A stretch of 43,191 nucleotides of DNA from an uncultured Acholeplasmatales bacterium (GTDB lineage: Bacteria > Bacillota_I > Bacilli_A > Acholeplasmatales > Anaeroplasmataceae), in the NCBI GenBank assembly GCA_905236965.1, contig CAJOQR010000064.1, positions 1 to 43,191 of the forward strand. Direction: 5' to 3'. Under the pieces are notes generated by a model that did not search any database, was not told the origin of the DNA, and was given only the letters and a program-made list of their open reading frames with translations. The translations under genes were made by a program, and so were the position numbers. How positions within the stretch are numbered: position 1 is the first letter of the stretch; each line of letters begins with the position of its first letter. Of the stretch, positions 8,887-17,664 are shown piece after piece.

Positions 8887-11310
8887 TTATATTTTAATAA
8901 CAACTTTAACTTCAGGGACATCTTTGTCATATGGAATTATTTTTCCATCAATTATCTTATCATTAATGATCATTTGATAATTGCCTGAATTATTGTTATC
9001 AATACTAATATTATATTTAATACCCCTATAAATTCTTATAACATCTGCATGTTTAATTTCTTTTGGAAGATGTGGATCTATCATTAAACCTGAATATTCT
9101 GGTTTAATACCTAATATTGCTTGACTTGCTGCAAACATTGTCCAAGAAGCAGTACCTGTTAACCAGCTATTTTTAGCTTCTCCATAATTTTTAGCATTCC
9201 TTCCAGCAATTGTTTGTGAATATACATATGGTTCAGTTTTATGTATTTCTGATACATCTTCTAAATATGCTGGGCAGTTTCTTTTATAAACATCAAATGC
9301 TCTTTCATTATTTCCTATTGTTGTATTCGCTATAACAATCCAAGGATTATTATGACAGAATACTGAACCATTTTCTTTATATCCCATTGGATATGATGAT
9401 ACCTCTCCAAGCTCTATATGGTATTCTTTATAGCATGGATTTAGTATTTCTACACCATAATCGTTTGTTAAAATTTTTTCAACAGAATCTAAAGCTTTTT
9501 TACCATATCCTAAATCTTCACCAATCCTTGCCATTGTACAAAAGCCTTGTGGTTCAACAAATATTTTTCCATCTTCACATTCATTGCTTCCGACTTTGTT
9601 AGAAAAAGCATCATATGCTCTTATAAACCAATTGCCATCCCAACCATATTTTATAGTTGCATCTTCAATAGATTTTACTTCATTTAAGATATAATTTGCT
9701 TCATCATTTAAATTTATATTTTTAAGTATATTTGAAAATTCTTTTCCATAAAGGACAAACATTCCTGCTATAAAAACTGATTCAGCTTTTCCTGATTCAA
9801 AATTAGAAGCAGTTTGGAAGGATTCTCCTGGTGTTTTAGAAAAACAATTTAAATTTAGACAATCATTCCAATCGGCTCTTCCAATAAGTGGTAAGCCATG
9901 TGGGCCCTTATGAGTAATAATATAATTAATTGAAGCTCTTAAATGGTCAATTAATGGCTTTTCAGAACCTTCTTTATTATTAAATGGTGTAGGCTCATCT
10001 AAAATAGAATAATCTCCTGTTTCTTTTATATATTGACTTACTGCAGCTATTAACCATAAAGGATCATCATTAAATCCTCCTCCAATATCTGCATTTCCTC
10101 TTTTAGTTAATGGTTGATATTGATGGTATGTTGATCCATCTTCAAATTGAATGGATGCAATATCTATAATACGCTCTCTTGATTTTTCTGGTATTAGATG
10201 TAAAAAGCCTAATAAATCCTGGCAGCTATCTCTAAATCCCATACCACGACCTGTTCCACTTTCATAATATGATGCAGATCTTGACATATTAAATGTAACC
10301 ATACATTGATATTGGTTCCAAATATTAACCATTCTATCAAATTTTTCATTATCAGATTTAACATGTAATGTTGATAATAAATTTATCCATTTATTCTTTA
10401 ATTCATTAAAAGCATTTAATACTTTTTCTTTTGAATTGTATTTTTCTTGTAATTCATAAGCATGGATTTTATTTATTACATGCAATTTTTCAAATTTTTC
10501 TTCTTCAAGATTTTCAACATATCCTGTTTGGAAAATAATTGTTTTAGATTCATTTGGTTTTAATTCTATATTAAACATATGTGAAGCAATTGGAGACCAA
10601 CCAGACGCAATAGAATTAAAAGAAGTAGCATTTTTTACAGCAATAGGATCACACCATGAATTATATAATCCAATAAAAGTATCTAAATCAGAATCAAATC
10701 CATCATGCTTTATATTTGTATGATAAAATGCAAAATGATTTCTTCTTTCTCTATATTCTGTTTTATGATAAATAGTTGAGTCATCAATTTCAACTTCACC
10801 TATATTCCAATTTCTTTGGAAATTAGTTTGATCATCAACCGCATTCCATAAGCACCATTCAATTACACCATGAAGTGTAATTTTTTTTGTTTCATTACTA
10901 TTATTTGTTAAAGTCAATTGATTTATTTCACATAAATCATTTAATGGAACAAAGCATAATAATTCACATTTTAAATTATTTTTTTCGCTTTCAAATATAC
11001 TATAGCCTAATCCATGTCTACATTTATAATTATCTAATTTTGTTTTAAAAGGTAAGAATCCTGGATTCCAAATTGTTCCGTTATCATTAATATAGTAATA
11101 TCTTCCACCATAATCCCTTGGAACATTATTATATCTAAATCTTGTAATTCTTCTTAATTTGGCATCCTTATAAAACATATATCCGCCACATGTATTACTC
11201 ATTAAGCTAAAAAAACCATCTTGTCCAAAATAATTAATCCATGGTAATGGTGTATTATAATCTGTAATTACGTATTCATATTTTTCATCATCAAAATATC
11301 CGAATTTCAT
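8887..11310 (-). CDS. Cellobiose phosphorylase (GH94)
   Basis: The 807-residue cytoplasmic enzyme has the length and start of cellobiose phosphorylases: MKFGYFDDEKYEYVIT, then TPLPWINYFGQDGFF, ITRFRYNN and GGRYYYI. The order is an N-terminal beta-sandwich, a linker and an (alpha/alpha)6 barrel. The catalytic acid is Asp480 in GRADWNDCLN. GH94 enzymes split cellobiose with phosphate into glucose-1-phosphate and glucose, saving ATP. Laminaribiose and cellodextrin phosphorylases are close relatives; the length and N-terminus favour cellobiose. No signal peptide is present. It diverges from a LacI regulator and has a LacI-type operator just downstream of its promoter, so induction by the sugar is likely. 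Confidence 0.93.
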   Translation of the reverse strand: MKFGYFDDEKYEYVITDYNTPLPWINYFGQDGFFSLMSNTCGGYMFYKDAKLRRITRFRYNNVPRDYGGRYYYINDNGTIWNPGFLPFKTKLDNYKCRHGLGYSIFESEKNNLKCELLCFVPLNDLCEINQLTLTNNSNETKKITLHGVIEWCLWNAVDDQTNFQRNWNIGEVEIDDSTIYHKTEYRERRNHFAFYHTNIKHDGFDSDLDTFIGLYNSWCDPIAVKNATSFNSIASGWSPIASHMFNIELKPNESKTIIFQTGYVENLEEEKFEKLHVINKIHAYELQEKYNSKEKVLNAFNELKNKWINLLSTLHVKSDNEKFDRMVNIWNQYQCMVTFNMSRSASYYESGTGRGMGFRDSCQDLLGFLHLIPEKSRERIIDIASIQFEDGSTYHQYQPLTKRGNADIGGGFNDDPLWLIAAVSQYIKETGDYSILDEPTPFNNKEGSEKPLIDHLRASINYIITHKGPHGLPLIGRADWNDCLNLNCFSKTPGESFQTASNFESGKAESVFIAGMFVLYGKEFSNILKNINLNDEANYILNEVKSIEDATIKYGWDGNWFIRAYDAFSNKVGSNECEDGKIFVEPQGFCTMARIGEDLGYGKKALDSVEKILTNDYGVEILNPCYKEYHIELGEVSSYPMGYKENGSVFCHNNPWIVIANTTIGNNERAFDVYKRNCPAYLEDVSEIHKTEPYVYSQTIAGRNAKNYGEAKNSWLTGTASWTMFAASQAILGIKPEYSGLMIDPHLPKEIKHADVIRIYRGIKYNISIDNNNSGNYQMIINDKIIDGKIIPYDKDVPEVKVVIKI

Positions 11311-11327
11311 TTTTTACCTCTATTTTG

Positions 11328-11349
11328 TTAACGTAAACGTTTAAGTAGC
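11328..11349. promoter_or_regulatory. LacI-type operator A (GH94 promoter)
   Basis: The core TAAACGTTTA (11334-11343) lies within a 22-base site that matches the perfect palindrome at 16221-16242 at 16 of 22 positions. It sits just downstream of the minus-strand -10 box (11358-11363), over the expected transcript start, so binding would repress the GH94 gene. Confidence 0.75.
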
Positions 11350-11357
11350 CTATTCAT

Positions 11358-11386
11358 ATTATATATGCTCATTTTCATAAAATCAA
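11358..11386 (-). promoter_or_regulatory. Promoter of the GH94 gene
   Basis: On the minus strand, TTGATT (11381-11386) and TATAAT (11358-11363) are separated by exactly 17 bases. The start codon is at 11310. The ribosome site GAGGT on the minus strand reads from about 11320 to 11316. Confidence 0.8.
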
Positions 11387-11433
11387 TACAAATTTTCTAA
11401 TTTATGGGATTTTTTGATAATATATAAAAAGCA

Positions 11434-11462
11434 TTGAAATTAAAAAAACTTTAACATATAAT
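11434..11462 (+). promoter_or_regulatory. Promoter of the LacI-family regulator gene
   Basis: TTGAAA (11434-11439) and a consensus TATAAT (11457-11462) are 17 bases apart. Operator B begins 4 bases after the -10 box, which suggests autorepression. Confidence 0.82.
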
Positions 11463-11465
11463 AAA

Positions 11466-11487
11466 AATACGATAACGTTTAAGTATT
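11466..11487. promoter_or_regulatory. LacI-type operator B (regulator promoter)
   Basis: This 22-base site differs from the perfect palindrome at 16221-16242 at only three positions, all in its left half (core AACGTTTAAGTATT on the right). It overlaps the transcript start of the regulator gene. Confidence 0.78.
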
Positions 11488-11502
11488 AAGGTTGGGATAA
11501 AA

Positions 11503-12516
11503 ATGGTAAAAATTAAAGACATTGCTGATGAGTGTGGGGTTTCTATAGCTTCTGTTAGTAAAGCATTGCATGGGAATTCTGATTTGAATCCTAAAACTGC
11601 TGAATATATAAGAAGCGTAGCTAAAAAAATGGGATATGTTCCTAATGCATCAGCTAGACTTTTAAAAACAAATAGAAGCTATAATATTGGAGTTTTATTT
11701 GTTGATGAAACAAGTTCTGGCTTAGAGCATGAATATTTTGCATCTATGTTAAATGCTATAAAAGAAGAAGCAGAAAGTTATGGATATGATATAACTTTTA
11801 TTTCACATCGTTTTAGAAATAATAATTTAACATTTTATGAACATGCTAAATATAGAAATGTTGATGGTGTTATAATTGCTTCAGTTGATTTTAAAGATTC
11901 AGAAGTTATAAAGCTTGTTGAAAGTGAAATTCCTACTGTAACAATTGATTATGAATTTAATGGAAAATCATCTGTTGTATCAGATAATATTCAAGGAGAA
12001 AAAGATATTGTTGAATATTTAATAAAAATGGGACACAAAAAGATTGCTTTTATTAAAGGTGATGATACAGCTGTTACTTTAAAAAGATTTACAAGCTTTT
12101 ATAAAACATGTGAAGAAAATGGAATTAAAATTAGTGATGATTATATTAAAGAAGGAAGATATCATATTCCAAAGGTTAGTGGAACTGTAACAAGAGAATT
12201 ATTAAATTTAAAAGAAAGACCTACTGTTATTGTATATCCTGATGATTATTCATTACTTGGTGGTATTACAGAAATTGAAAAGCATGGATTAAAAATACCT
12301 GATGATATTTCTATAGTTGGTTATGATGGAATAAAATTATCTCGTTTACTTAGACCTATTGTTACAACATATGTTCAAGATTCAATAGAAATAGGTAGAC
12401 AATCAGCAAAAAAATTAATTGAAATTATTGAAAATCCTAAAACTACTTTACCTGAAACAATTGTTGTTAAAGGACGTTTACAAGAAGGAAAAACTGTTAA
12501 AGATTTAAATAAATAA
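11503..12516 (+). CDS. LacI-family transcriptional regulator
   Basis: The 337-residue protein has an N-terminal helix-turn-helix (VKIKDIADECGVSIASVSKALHG) and the hinge helix in NASARLLKTNRS. The periplasmic-binding-protein-like effector domain follows (IGVLFVDET, VDGVIIAS, then VYPDDYSLLGGITEIEKHGLKIPDDISIVGYD). LacI proteins bind palindromes with a central CG, as found at four sites here, and are released by a sugar or its derivative. It diverges from GH94, and an operator overlaps its own promoter. It is probably the local repressor of the beta-glucoside locus; a CcpA-type global role is less likely given its placement. The effector is unknown; cellobiose or a related glucoside is the natural guess. 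Confidence 0.92.
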   Translation: MVKIKDIADECGVSIASVSKALHGNSDLNPKTAEYIRSVAKKMGYVPNASARLLKTNRSYNIGVLFVDETSSGLEHEYFASMLNAIKEEAESYGYDITFISHRFRNNNLTFYEHAKYRNVDGVIIASVDFKDSEVIKLVESEIPTVTIDYEFNGKSSVVSDNIQGEKDIVEYLIKMGHKKIAFIKGDDTAVTLKRFTSFYKTCEENGIKISDDYIKEGRYHIPKVSGTVTRELLNLKERPTVIVYPDDYSLLGGITEIEKHGLKIPDDISIVGYDGIKLSRLLRPIVTTYVQDSIEIGRQSAKKLIEIIENPKTTLPETIVVKGRLQEGKTVKDLNK

Positions 12517-12523
12517 TTATTAA

Positions 12524-12571
12524 ATGCCATAAGGCTTTTAATAAAACATTTATTAAAAAAGGCAATGGCAT
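12524..12571 (+). promoter_or_regulatory. Possible antiterminator fold competing with the terminator at 12558
   Basis: ATGCCAT (12524-12530) can pair with ATGGCAT (12565-12571). They enclose a perfect 10-bp hairpin, TTTTAATAAA (12536-12545) with TTTATTAAAA (12549-12558). ATGGCAT overlaps the 5' arm and loop of the terminator, so the two folds exclude each other. This is base-pairing logic only; no known RNA-binding motif was recognised. Confidence 0.45.
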
Positions 12572-12588
12572 ATTGCCTTTATTTTTTT
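12558..12588 (+). terminator. Intrinsic terminator just before the GH1 gene
   Basis: AAAGGCAAT (12558-12566) pairs with ATTGCCTTT (12572-12580) around a 5-base loop, followed by ATTTTTTT. It follows the regulator gene, but only about 11 bases separate it from the GH1 start codon. There is no room for a promoter between, so GH1 transcripts must read through it. Confidence 0.85.
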
Positions 12589-12599
12589 AAGGTGGGTAT

Positions 12600-13946
12600 A
12601 TGTTTAGTAAAGATTTTATATTTGGAGTATCAACTGCATCATATCAAATAGAAGGATCAATAAATATTGATAGATGTGACTCTATTTGGGATGAATTTAC
12701 AAAAAATAAAAACAATATATTAGATGGAAGCGATGGTAGTATTGTTTGTGATAGCTATTTAAAATATAAAGACGATGTTAGATTATTAAAAGAATTAAAT
12801 GTTGATGCTTATAGATTTTCTATTAGTTGGCCAAGGGTAATTGATATTAATAATATGCCAAATGAAAATGGTATTAATTATTATGTATCCTTATGTAAGG
12901 AATTAAAAAAATATAATATTAAACCTATTGTAACTTTATATCATTGGGATATGCCTTTATGGATTTATAAAAAGGGTGGATTTTTAAATGATGATATTTC
13001 TGAATATTTTAAATATTATGTTGATGTTATTACTAAAGCTTTAGATGGATATGTAACTGATTATATAACAATAAATGAACCACAATGCATTATTCATTTA
13101 GGGTGCGTAAAAGGAGTATTTGCCCCAGGAGATAAATATAGTGATAAGGATACATTAAAAGCAATTCATAATTTATTATTATGCCATGGGAAGGCAGTTA
13201 AAGTAATTAGAGAAAATGTAAAAAATTCTAAAATAGGATTCGCACCATGTTCAAGACCTGCTGTCCCTATTTTTGAAAATGATCCTTTATTATATCAAAA
13301 ATGTTATGAAAAATATTTTGAACTTGATAGAAATTTTGAATTTGCAAATGGTGTTTCAATATATAGTGATCCTATTTTTTTAGGTGATTATCCAAAAGAA
13401 TATTATGAACAATTTAAAGATATATTACCTAATATAAAAGAAGATGATTTAAAATTAATTAGTCAGCCTTTAGATTATATTTATCAAAATATTTATTCAG
13501 GAAATTATTATAAATTAGATAGTGATAATAATTTAATTAAAGAAGATTTTTATTTTGGATATCCAGAAGGAAATATAGATTGGTTACAAGTTGTTCCTAA
13601 ATCATTATATTATGGACCTAAATATTTATATGAAAGATATAAATTACCTATAATTATTAGCGAAAATGGTTTTTGCAATAATGATTTAATATCTTTAGAT
13701 AATAAAGTTCATGATTATGAAAGAATAGATTATATTAAAAGATATTTAATTGAACTTGAAAAGGTATCAAAAATAATAGATGTTAAAGGATATTTTTTAT
13801 GGAGCTTGTTTGATAATTTTGAATGGAATAGTGGTTTAAAAAAGAGATTTGGATTAGTTTATATTGATTATAGAGATGGAAAAAGAATAAAAAAGGATTC
13901 TTTTTATGAATACAAAAAAATAATTAAAAAGAGGAGAATAAAATGA
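12600..13946 (+). CDS. GH1 beta-glucosidase
   Basis: The 448-residue protein has the whole GH1 (beta/alpha)8 signature: FIFGVSTASYQIEGS near the N-terminus, acid/base Glu160 in TINEP and nucleophile Glu355 in IISENGF. FLWSLFDNFEWNSGLKKRFGLVYID lies near the C-terminus. It hydrolyses terminal beta-glucosides such as cello-oligosaccharides in the cytoplasm. The locus uses an ABC importer rather than a PTS, so unphosphorylated substrates are likely and a 6-phospho-beta-glucosidase is less likely. A ribosome site (AAGGTGG) lies just after the terminator-like hairpin. The stop overlaps the next start as ATGA, so galM is translationally coupled. Confidence 0.93.
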   Translation: MFSKDFIFGVSTASYQIEGSINIDRCDSIWDEFTKNKNNILDGSDGSIVCDSYLKYKDDVRLLKELNVDAYRFSISWPRVIDINNMPNENGINYYVSLCKELKKYNIKPIVTLYHWDMPLWIYKKGGFLNDDISEYFKYYVDVITKALDGYVTDYITINEPQCIIHLGCVKGVFAPGDKYSDKDTLKAIHNLLLCHGKAVKVIRENVKNSKIGFAPCSRPAVPIFENDPLLYQKCYEKYFELDRNFEFANGVSIYSDPIFLGDYPKEYYEQFKDILPNIKEDDLKLISQPLDYIYQNIYSGNYYKLDSDNNLIKEDFYFGYPEGNIDWLQVVPKSLYYGPKYLYERYKLPIIISENGFCNNDLISLDNKVHDYERIDYIKRYLIELEKVSKIIDVKGYFLWSLFDNFEWNSGLKKRFGLVYIDYRDGKRIKKDSFYEYKKIIKKRRIK

Positions 13947-14944
13947 CAGAATTTATAGAACTAGAAAATAAATTTAATACCAAAGTTATTTTATGTAATA
14001 TTGGCGCTTCTATTTATGATATTAAAACTATAGATAAATTTGGAAAACAAGAATCAATTTTATATACTCCTTATGATAAAGATGATTTTCCATATGATAA
14101 TAGTTATTTTGGAAAAACCATAGGAAGAACAGGCGGAAGAATTTCTAATTCAAAATTTATTTTAAATGGAAAAGAATATAAAATTTTATCAGATGATCCA
14201 AATGGTCTTCATGGTGGAAATGATGGTTTAAGCTTTAAAAGATTTAAATATGATTTTTATGAAACATTAGAATATTATAAAGTTGTTTTTTATACTGAAT
14301 CATATGATTTAGAATCAGGATATCCTGGAAATTTAGATTTAGAAGTTGAATATGTTCTTTTTAAGCAAGAAAATAAATTAAGCATTAATTATATAGCTAA
14401 ATCTAGTAAAGATACATTATTAAATTTATCAAATCATAGCTATTTTAATTTAAGTGGTAATTCTAAAAGAGATATATTAAAACAAGAATTATATATTAAT
14501 TCTTCTAAAATGGAAAAAATTAAAAACTTAATACCTGTAGAAATTGTTGATTGTTCTGAAATTTATTCATTTAAAAATATGCATGAAATAGGTACTTATT
14601 TATTTAATAAAGAAATTATTAATAATACCAATGGATATGATTTTCCTTATATTTTTGATGATTTTAATTCTTATAATATTTATTTAAAGGATAATATATC
14701 AAAAAGAAATTTAAAAATAAAAACAACATATCCAACAGTTGTTATTTATACATGTAATTTTGCTGGTGATGTTTTAATGAACAATAAAAAGATAATGATG
14801 CCATATCATGCTATTTGTTTAGAATGCATGTATCATCCTAATACAATAAATAGTGATTTTTTAAGTGAAAAAAAAGATATATTGTTAAAGGATAAAGTTT
14901 ATAATGAAAAAATAGAATATTATTTTGGAGTGGAAAATGATTAA
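13943..14944 (+). CDS. galM: Aldose 1-epimerase (mutarotase)
   Basis: The 333-residue beta-sandwich enzyme has GRTGGRISNSKF, His90 in LHGGNDG, catalytic acid His165 in NLSNHSYFNLSG and catalytic base Glu294 in CLECMYHPN. It interconverts alpha and beta anomers of hexoses. The beta-glucose released by the GH1 enzyme, or the glucose from the GH94 reaction, would be fed to the glucokinase in the favoured form. It overlaps the GH1 gene by 4 bases and the GH5 gene by 8 bases, a tight operon. The sequence shows the fold but not the sugar preference. Confidence 0.9.
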   Translation: MTEFIELENKFNTKVILCNIGASIYDIKTIDKFGKQESILYTPYDKDDFPYDNSYFGKTIGRTGGRISNSKFILNGKEYKILSDDPNGLHGGNDGLSFKRFKYDFYETLEYYKVVFYTESYDLESGYPGNLDLEVEYVLFKQENKLSINYIAKSSKDTLLNLSNHSYFNLSGNSKRDILKQELYINSSKMEKIKNLIPVEIVDCSEIYSFKNMHEIGTYLFNKEIINNTNGYDFPYIFDDFNSYNIYLKDNISKRNLKIKTTYPTVVIYTCNFAGDVLMNNKKIMMPYHAICLECMYHPNTINSDFLSEKKDILLKDKVYNEKIEYYFGVEND

Positions 14945-15971
14945 ATTAATTGGATATCAAAAAGGCGTTAATTTAGGTGGATGGCTATCTCAAAGTAGCC
15001 TAGAATATGATTTTGTTGATTCTTTTATAAAAGAAGAAGATATAAAAAGAATTAAAGATATTGGATGTGATCATTTGAGATTGCCTGTTGATTTTGAATG
15101 TATTTATGATGAAATAAATGAAAAAGATAATGAATTTGGATATAAATATATAGATTTATGTATTAAATGGTGTAAAAAATATAATTTAAATATTGTATTA
15201 GATTTGCATAAGGCACCAGGCTATGTATTTGATGATTTTGAATATTCAAAAGATTTTTTTAAAAATGAAAAATTAAATAATTTATTTTTAGATATATGGG
15301 ATAGATTATCTAAAAGATATGCAAAATATAGTAATATGATGATGTTTGAAATGCTAAATGAGGTTACAAGCTTTGATGTTATTAATGAATGGAATGAATT
15401 AGCACTAAAATGTATTAAAGTTATAAGAAAAAATTCAAAGGATGTAAAAATATTATATGGCGGAGTAGGATATTCTAGTGTTAATGCTGTAAAATACATT
15501 AAAAATGTAGATGATAAAAATGTTATTTATAATATTCATTGTTATGAACCAATGGCATTTACGCACCAAGGTGCATATTGGATGGATAAAATGCCATTAG
15601 ATTTTAATATCAAATATCCAGTTGAAAAAGAAAAATATGAATATATTTGTAAAATAGTACCAGCAATTAATGAAGGTAATTTAGGAAATGCAGAAAATGC
15701 TTTAAAATTGTTAGGTAATAATTTTTTTATTAATTTATTTAAAGAGGCAGTAGAATGTGCAGAAAAAAATAATGTAAGCTTATATTGTGGAGAATATGGC
15801 GTTATAGATAAAGCAGATACATTATCAACATTAAATTGGATTAAAGATATTAATTATGCATTCGAATATTATGGTATAGGAAGAGCCTTATGGAGCTATA
15901 AAAAGATGGATTTTGGATTAATAGATGATCATTATGAAAAAATATTTTCAGAAATGATAAAATATTTATAA
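14937..15971 (+). CDS. GH5-family beta-glucanase, apparently cytoplasmic
   Basis: The 344-residue protein has GH5 (clan A) motifs: GVNLGGWLSQ at the N-terminus, HLRLPVDFE, VVLDLHKAPG-like LDLHKAPG, acid/base Glu142 in MLNEV, HCYEPMAFTHQ and nucleophile Glu286 in GEYGV. GH5 covers endoglucanases, exo-beta-1,3-glucanases and beta-glucosidases. There is no signal peptide, so an intracellular oligosaccharide is the probable substrate. I chose ATG 14937 (MIKLIGY) because the upstream in-frame TTG lies within the ribosome site GGAGTGG. The gene overlaps galM. The linkage specificity is not predictable by eye. Confidence 0.86.
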   Translation: MIKLIGYQKGVNLGGWLSQSSLEYDFVDSFIKEEDIKRIKDIGCDHLRLPVDFECIYDEINEKDNEFGYKYIDLCIKWCKKYNLNIVLDLHKAPGYVFDDFEYSKDFFKNEKLNNLFLDIWDRLSKRYAKYSNMMMFEMLNEVTSFDVINEWNELALKCIKVIRKNSKDVKILYGGVGYSSVNAVKYIKNVDDKNVIYNIHCYEPMAFTHQGAYWMDKMPLDFNIKYPVEKEKYEYICKIVPAINEGNLGNAENALKLLGNNFFINLFKEAVECAEKNNVSLYCGEYGVIDKADTLSTLNWIKDINYAFEYYGIGRALWSYKKMDFGLIDDHYEKIFSEMIKYL

Positions 15972-16014
15972 AATGATAGTTTTATATTAAATAATATAAA
16001 AAAATAGTTTTTTT

Positions 16015-16044
16015 GAAAGCGATTTTCGTAAACGTTTTAGTTTT
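16015..16044. promoter_or_regulatory. cre-like site and LacI-type operator D upstream of the ABC promoter
   Basis: TGAAAGCGATTTTC, beginning near 16014, partly fits a catabolite-responsive element, differing at its last two positions. Overlapping it, the core TAAACGTTTTA (16029-16039) matches the perfect palindrome at 16221 at 16 of 22 positions. Both lie upstream of the -35 box at 16058. A second cre-like core, GAAAACGCTTT, is at 16163-16173. The CcpA assignment is tentative. Confidence 0.5.
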
Positions 16045-16057
16045 TTTAAAAAAAGTA

Positions 16058-16086
16058 TTTACAAGTGTTTTTAATAGTGTTATTAT
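16058..16086 (+). promoter_or_regulatory. Promoter of the ABC importer operon
   Basis: TTTACA (16058-16063) and TATTAT (16081-16086) are 17 bases apart. The expected transcript begins near 16093, leaving a leader of about 200 bases before the lipoprotein gene. The 330-base gap 15972-16301 holds this promoter, operators C and D and cre-like cores; I see no gene in it. Confidence 0.8.
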
Positions 16087-16220
16087 ATAGCTAGCGAAAA
16101 ACATTTTAATTTTTAACAATTAGATATAAAAAACAAGGTTGAGAGAGTTTTAATTATATTAAGAAAACGCTTTAAATAATTAAAAAAATCTAATTTTTTA
16201 AAAATTAATTTGTTATTTAA

Positions 16221-16242
16221 AATACTTAAACGTTTAAGTATT
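16221..16242. promoter_or_regulatory. Perfect 22-bp palindromic operator C
   Basis: This site is identical to its reverse complement over 22 bases, with the core TTAAACGTTTAA, the CG-centred form expected of a LacI-family operator. It lies about 135 bases after the ABC promoter -10 box and 60 bases before the lipoprotein start. It could act as a roadblock or loop with operator D. It defines the consensus that sites A, B and D approach. Confidence 0.82.
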
Positions 16243-16301
16243 AAAGCCTATTAATAAACTAACAAATTTTTTCAAGGAAAAGGAGAAAAGAAAAGAAAAT
16301 T

Positions 16302-17636
16302 ATGAAAAAAAGAGTTTTAGGTTATGTTATGGGTGCTGCAGTTGCAGGTTTAGCAGCACTAAGTTTAGCAAGTTGTGGTGGAGATAAAGACGTTTTCCAC
16401 ATCTATGCATGGAATGATGAATTCCAAGGATTCTTTAACAAATATTTAACAGATGAAAATAAAGATTTAGCAGTTGATAAAAAAGTTACTGCTAGTGTTT
16501 ATCATCTAGATGGTAAAGAAGTAAAATGGACAATTGTTCCTTCTGATGATGGTGCATATCAAGAAAGTCTTGACCAAGCATTAGAAAACAATGAAAAAGC
16601 AAAAAAGAGCGAAAAGGTTGATATGTTCTTAGCTGAAGCAGACTATATTTTAAAATATACTAATAGTACTGCTACAAAAGATGTAACTAAGATTGGTGTT
16701 ACTGATTTTTCTAGTATTTATTCTTATACAAAAGAAGCAGCATCAGATAAAAATGGTGTTGTAAAGGGCGTATCTTTCCAATGCTGTCCAGCAGGTGTTA
16801 TTTATCGTCGTTCTATAGCTGAAGCTGTTTTAGGCGTTTCAACTCCTGAAGAAGTTCAAGCAAGAATTAATACTTGGGAAAAATTTGATGCAGTTGCAGC
16901 TCAAATGAAAGCAAGCAATTATTTAATGACAGCATCATATGCTGAAACTTATCGTGCATTCTCTAATAATACATCTGTCCCTTGGGTTGATGCTAATAAT
17001 AAATTACAATTCGATTCTAAGATTGAAGCTTGGATGGAACAAGCTGATTTATATAATACTAATGGTTATACATTAACTGCTGGTATTTGGGATGATGAAT
17101 GTACAGCTGAAATGTTTGCAAATGGTAAAGCATTCTGTTATTTCGGACCTGCTTGGTATTATAATTTCTGTATGGGTAATGCTCAAGATCCTGTAAAAGG
17201 CTGTAATGGTGACTGGGGTCTAGTTCAAGGTCCTGATGCTTACTTCTGGGGTGGTACTTGGATGTTAGCAGCAACTGGTGGAGATGATGATGCTTTAGTT
17301 GCTAAAACTATGAATGCATTTATTAATGATTATGATTTATGTTATAATTTAGTTAAAGAAGAATCTCAATTCTCTAATAACCAAAAAGCTAATAAAGCAT
17401 ATGCACAAACTGGTGAAGGTAATGCATTCTTAGGCGGTCAAAATGATACTCAATTATATTTAGAATTAGCTAAGAATATTAAATTCCAAAATCAAACAAT
17501 TTATGATCAATATTGTAATGAAGGTCTTCAAAACGCCTATGGCGAATATTTGAAAGGCGCAGTAACTAAAGATCAAGCTTTAGCAAACTTCAAAGAATAT
17601 ATTAAGACTAAGTGTCCTACAGTTGTTGTAGCATAA
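16302..17636 (+). CDS. Sugar ABC transporter substrate-binding lipoprotein
   Basis: The 444-residue protein has a lipoprotein signal peptide: basic start MKKR, a hydrophobic core, and lipobox LASC with Cys25 as the lipidated residue. The mature part is a family 1 extracellular sugar-binding fold (HIYAWNDEFQGFF, aromatic patches such as PWVDANN and GPAWYYNF, and WGGTWMLAAT). It would capture oligosaccharides at the membrane surface and pass them to the permeases downstream. It is preceded by operator C and a GGAGAAAAG-type ribosome site. It uses more TTC and AAC codons than its neighbours, as expected for an abundant protein. Cello- or beta-glucan oligosaccharides are the likely ligands from context. 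Confidence 0.92.
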   Translation: MKKRVLGYVMGAAVAGLAALSLASCGGDKDVFHIYAWNDEFQGFFNKYLTDENKDLAVDKKVTASVYHLDGKEVKWTIVPSDDGAYQESLDQALENNEKAKKSEKVDMFLAEADYILKYTNSTATKDVTKIGVTDFSSIYSYTKEAASDKNGVVKGVSFQCCPAGVIYRRSIAEAVLGVSTPEEVQARINTWEKFDAVAAQMKASNYLMTASYAETYRAFSNNTSVPWVDANNKLQFDSKIEAWMEQADLYNTNGYTLTAGIWDDECTAEMFANGKAFCYFGPAWYYNFCMGNAQDPVKGCNGDWGLVQGPDAYFWGGTWMLAATGGDDDALVAKTMNAFINDYDLCYNLVKEESQFSNNQKANKAYAQTGEGNAFLGGQNDTQLYLELAKNIKFQNQTIYDQYCNEGLQNAYGEYLKGAVTKDQALANFKEYIKTKCPTVVVA

Positions 17637-17664
17637 TAATATATTTAAAAAAGATATAAATTGG

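Noticed and set aside
9387-9602. Plus-strand open frame inside the GH94 gene
   Set aside because: It is antisense to a clearly coding region, has no ribosome site and its product is of low complexity; it is a shadow of the real frame.
7819-13946. TGA read as tryptophan (Mollicutes-type code)
   Set aside because: TGA ends the GT8 and GH1 genes at natural positions, one inside an ATGA overlap, and all Trp codons in full-length genes are TGG.
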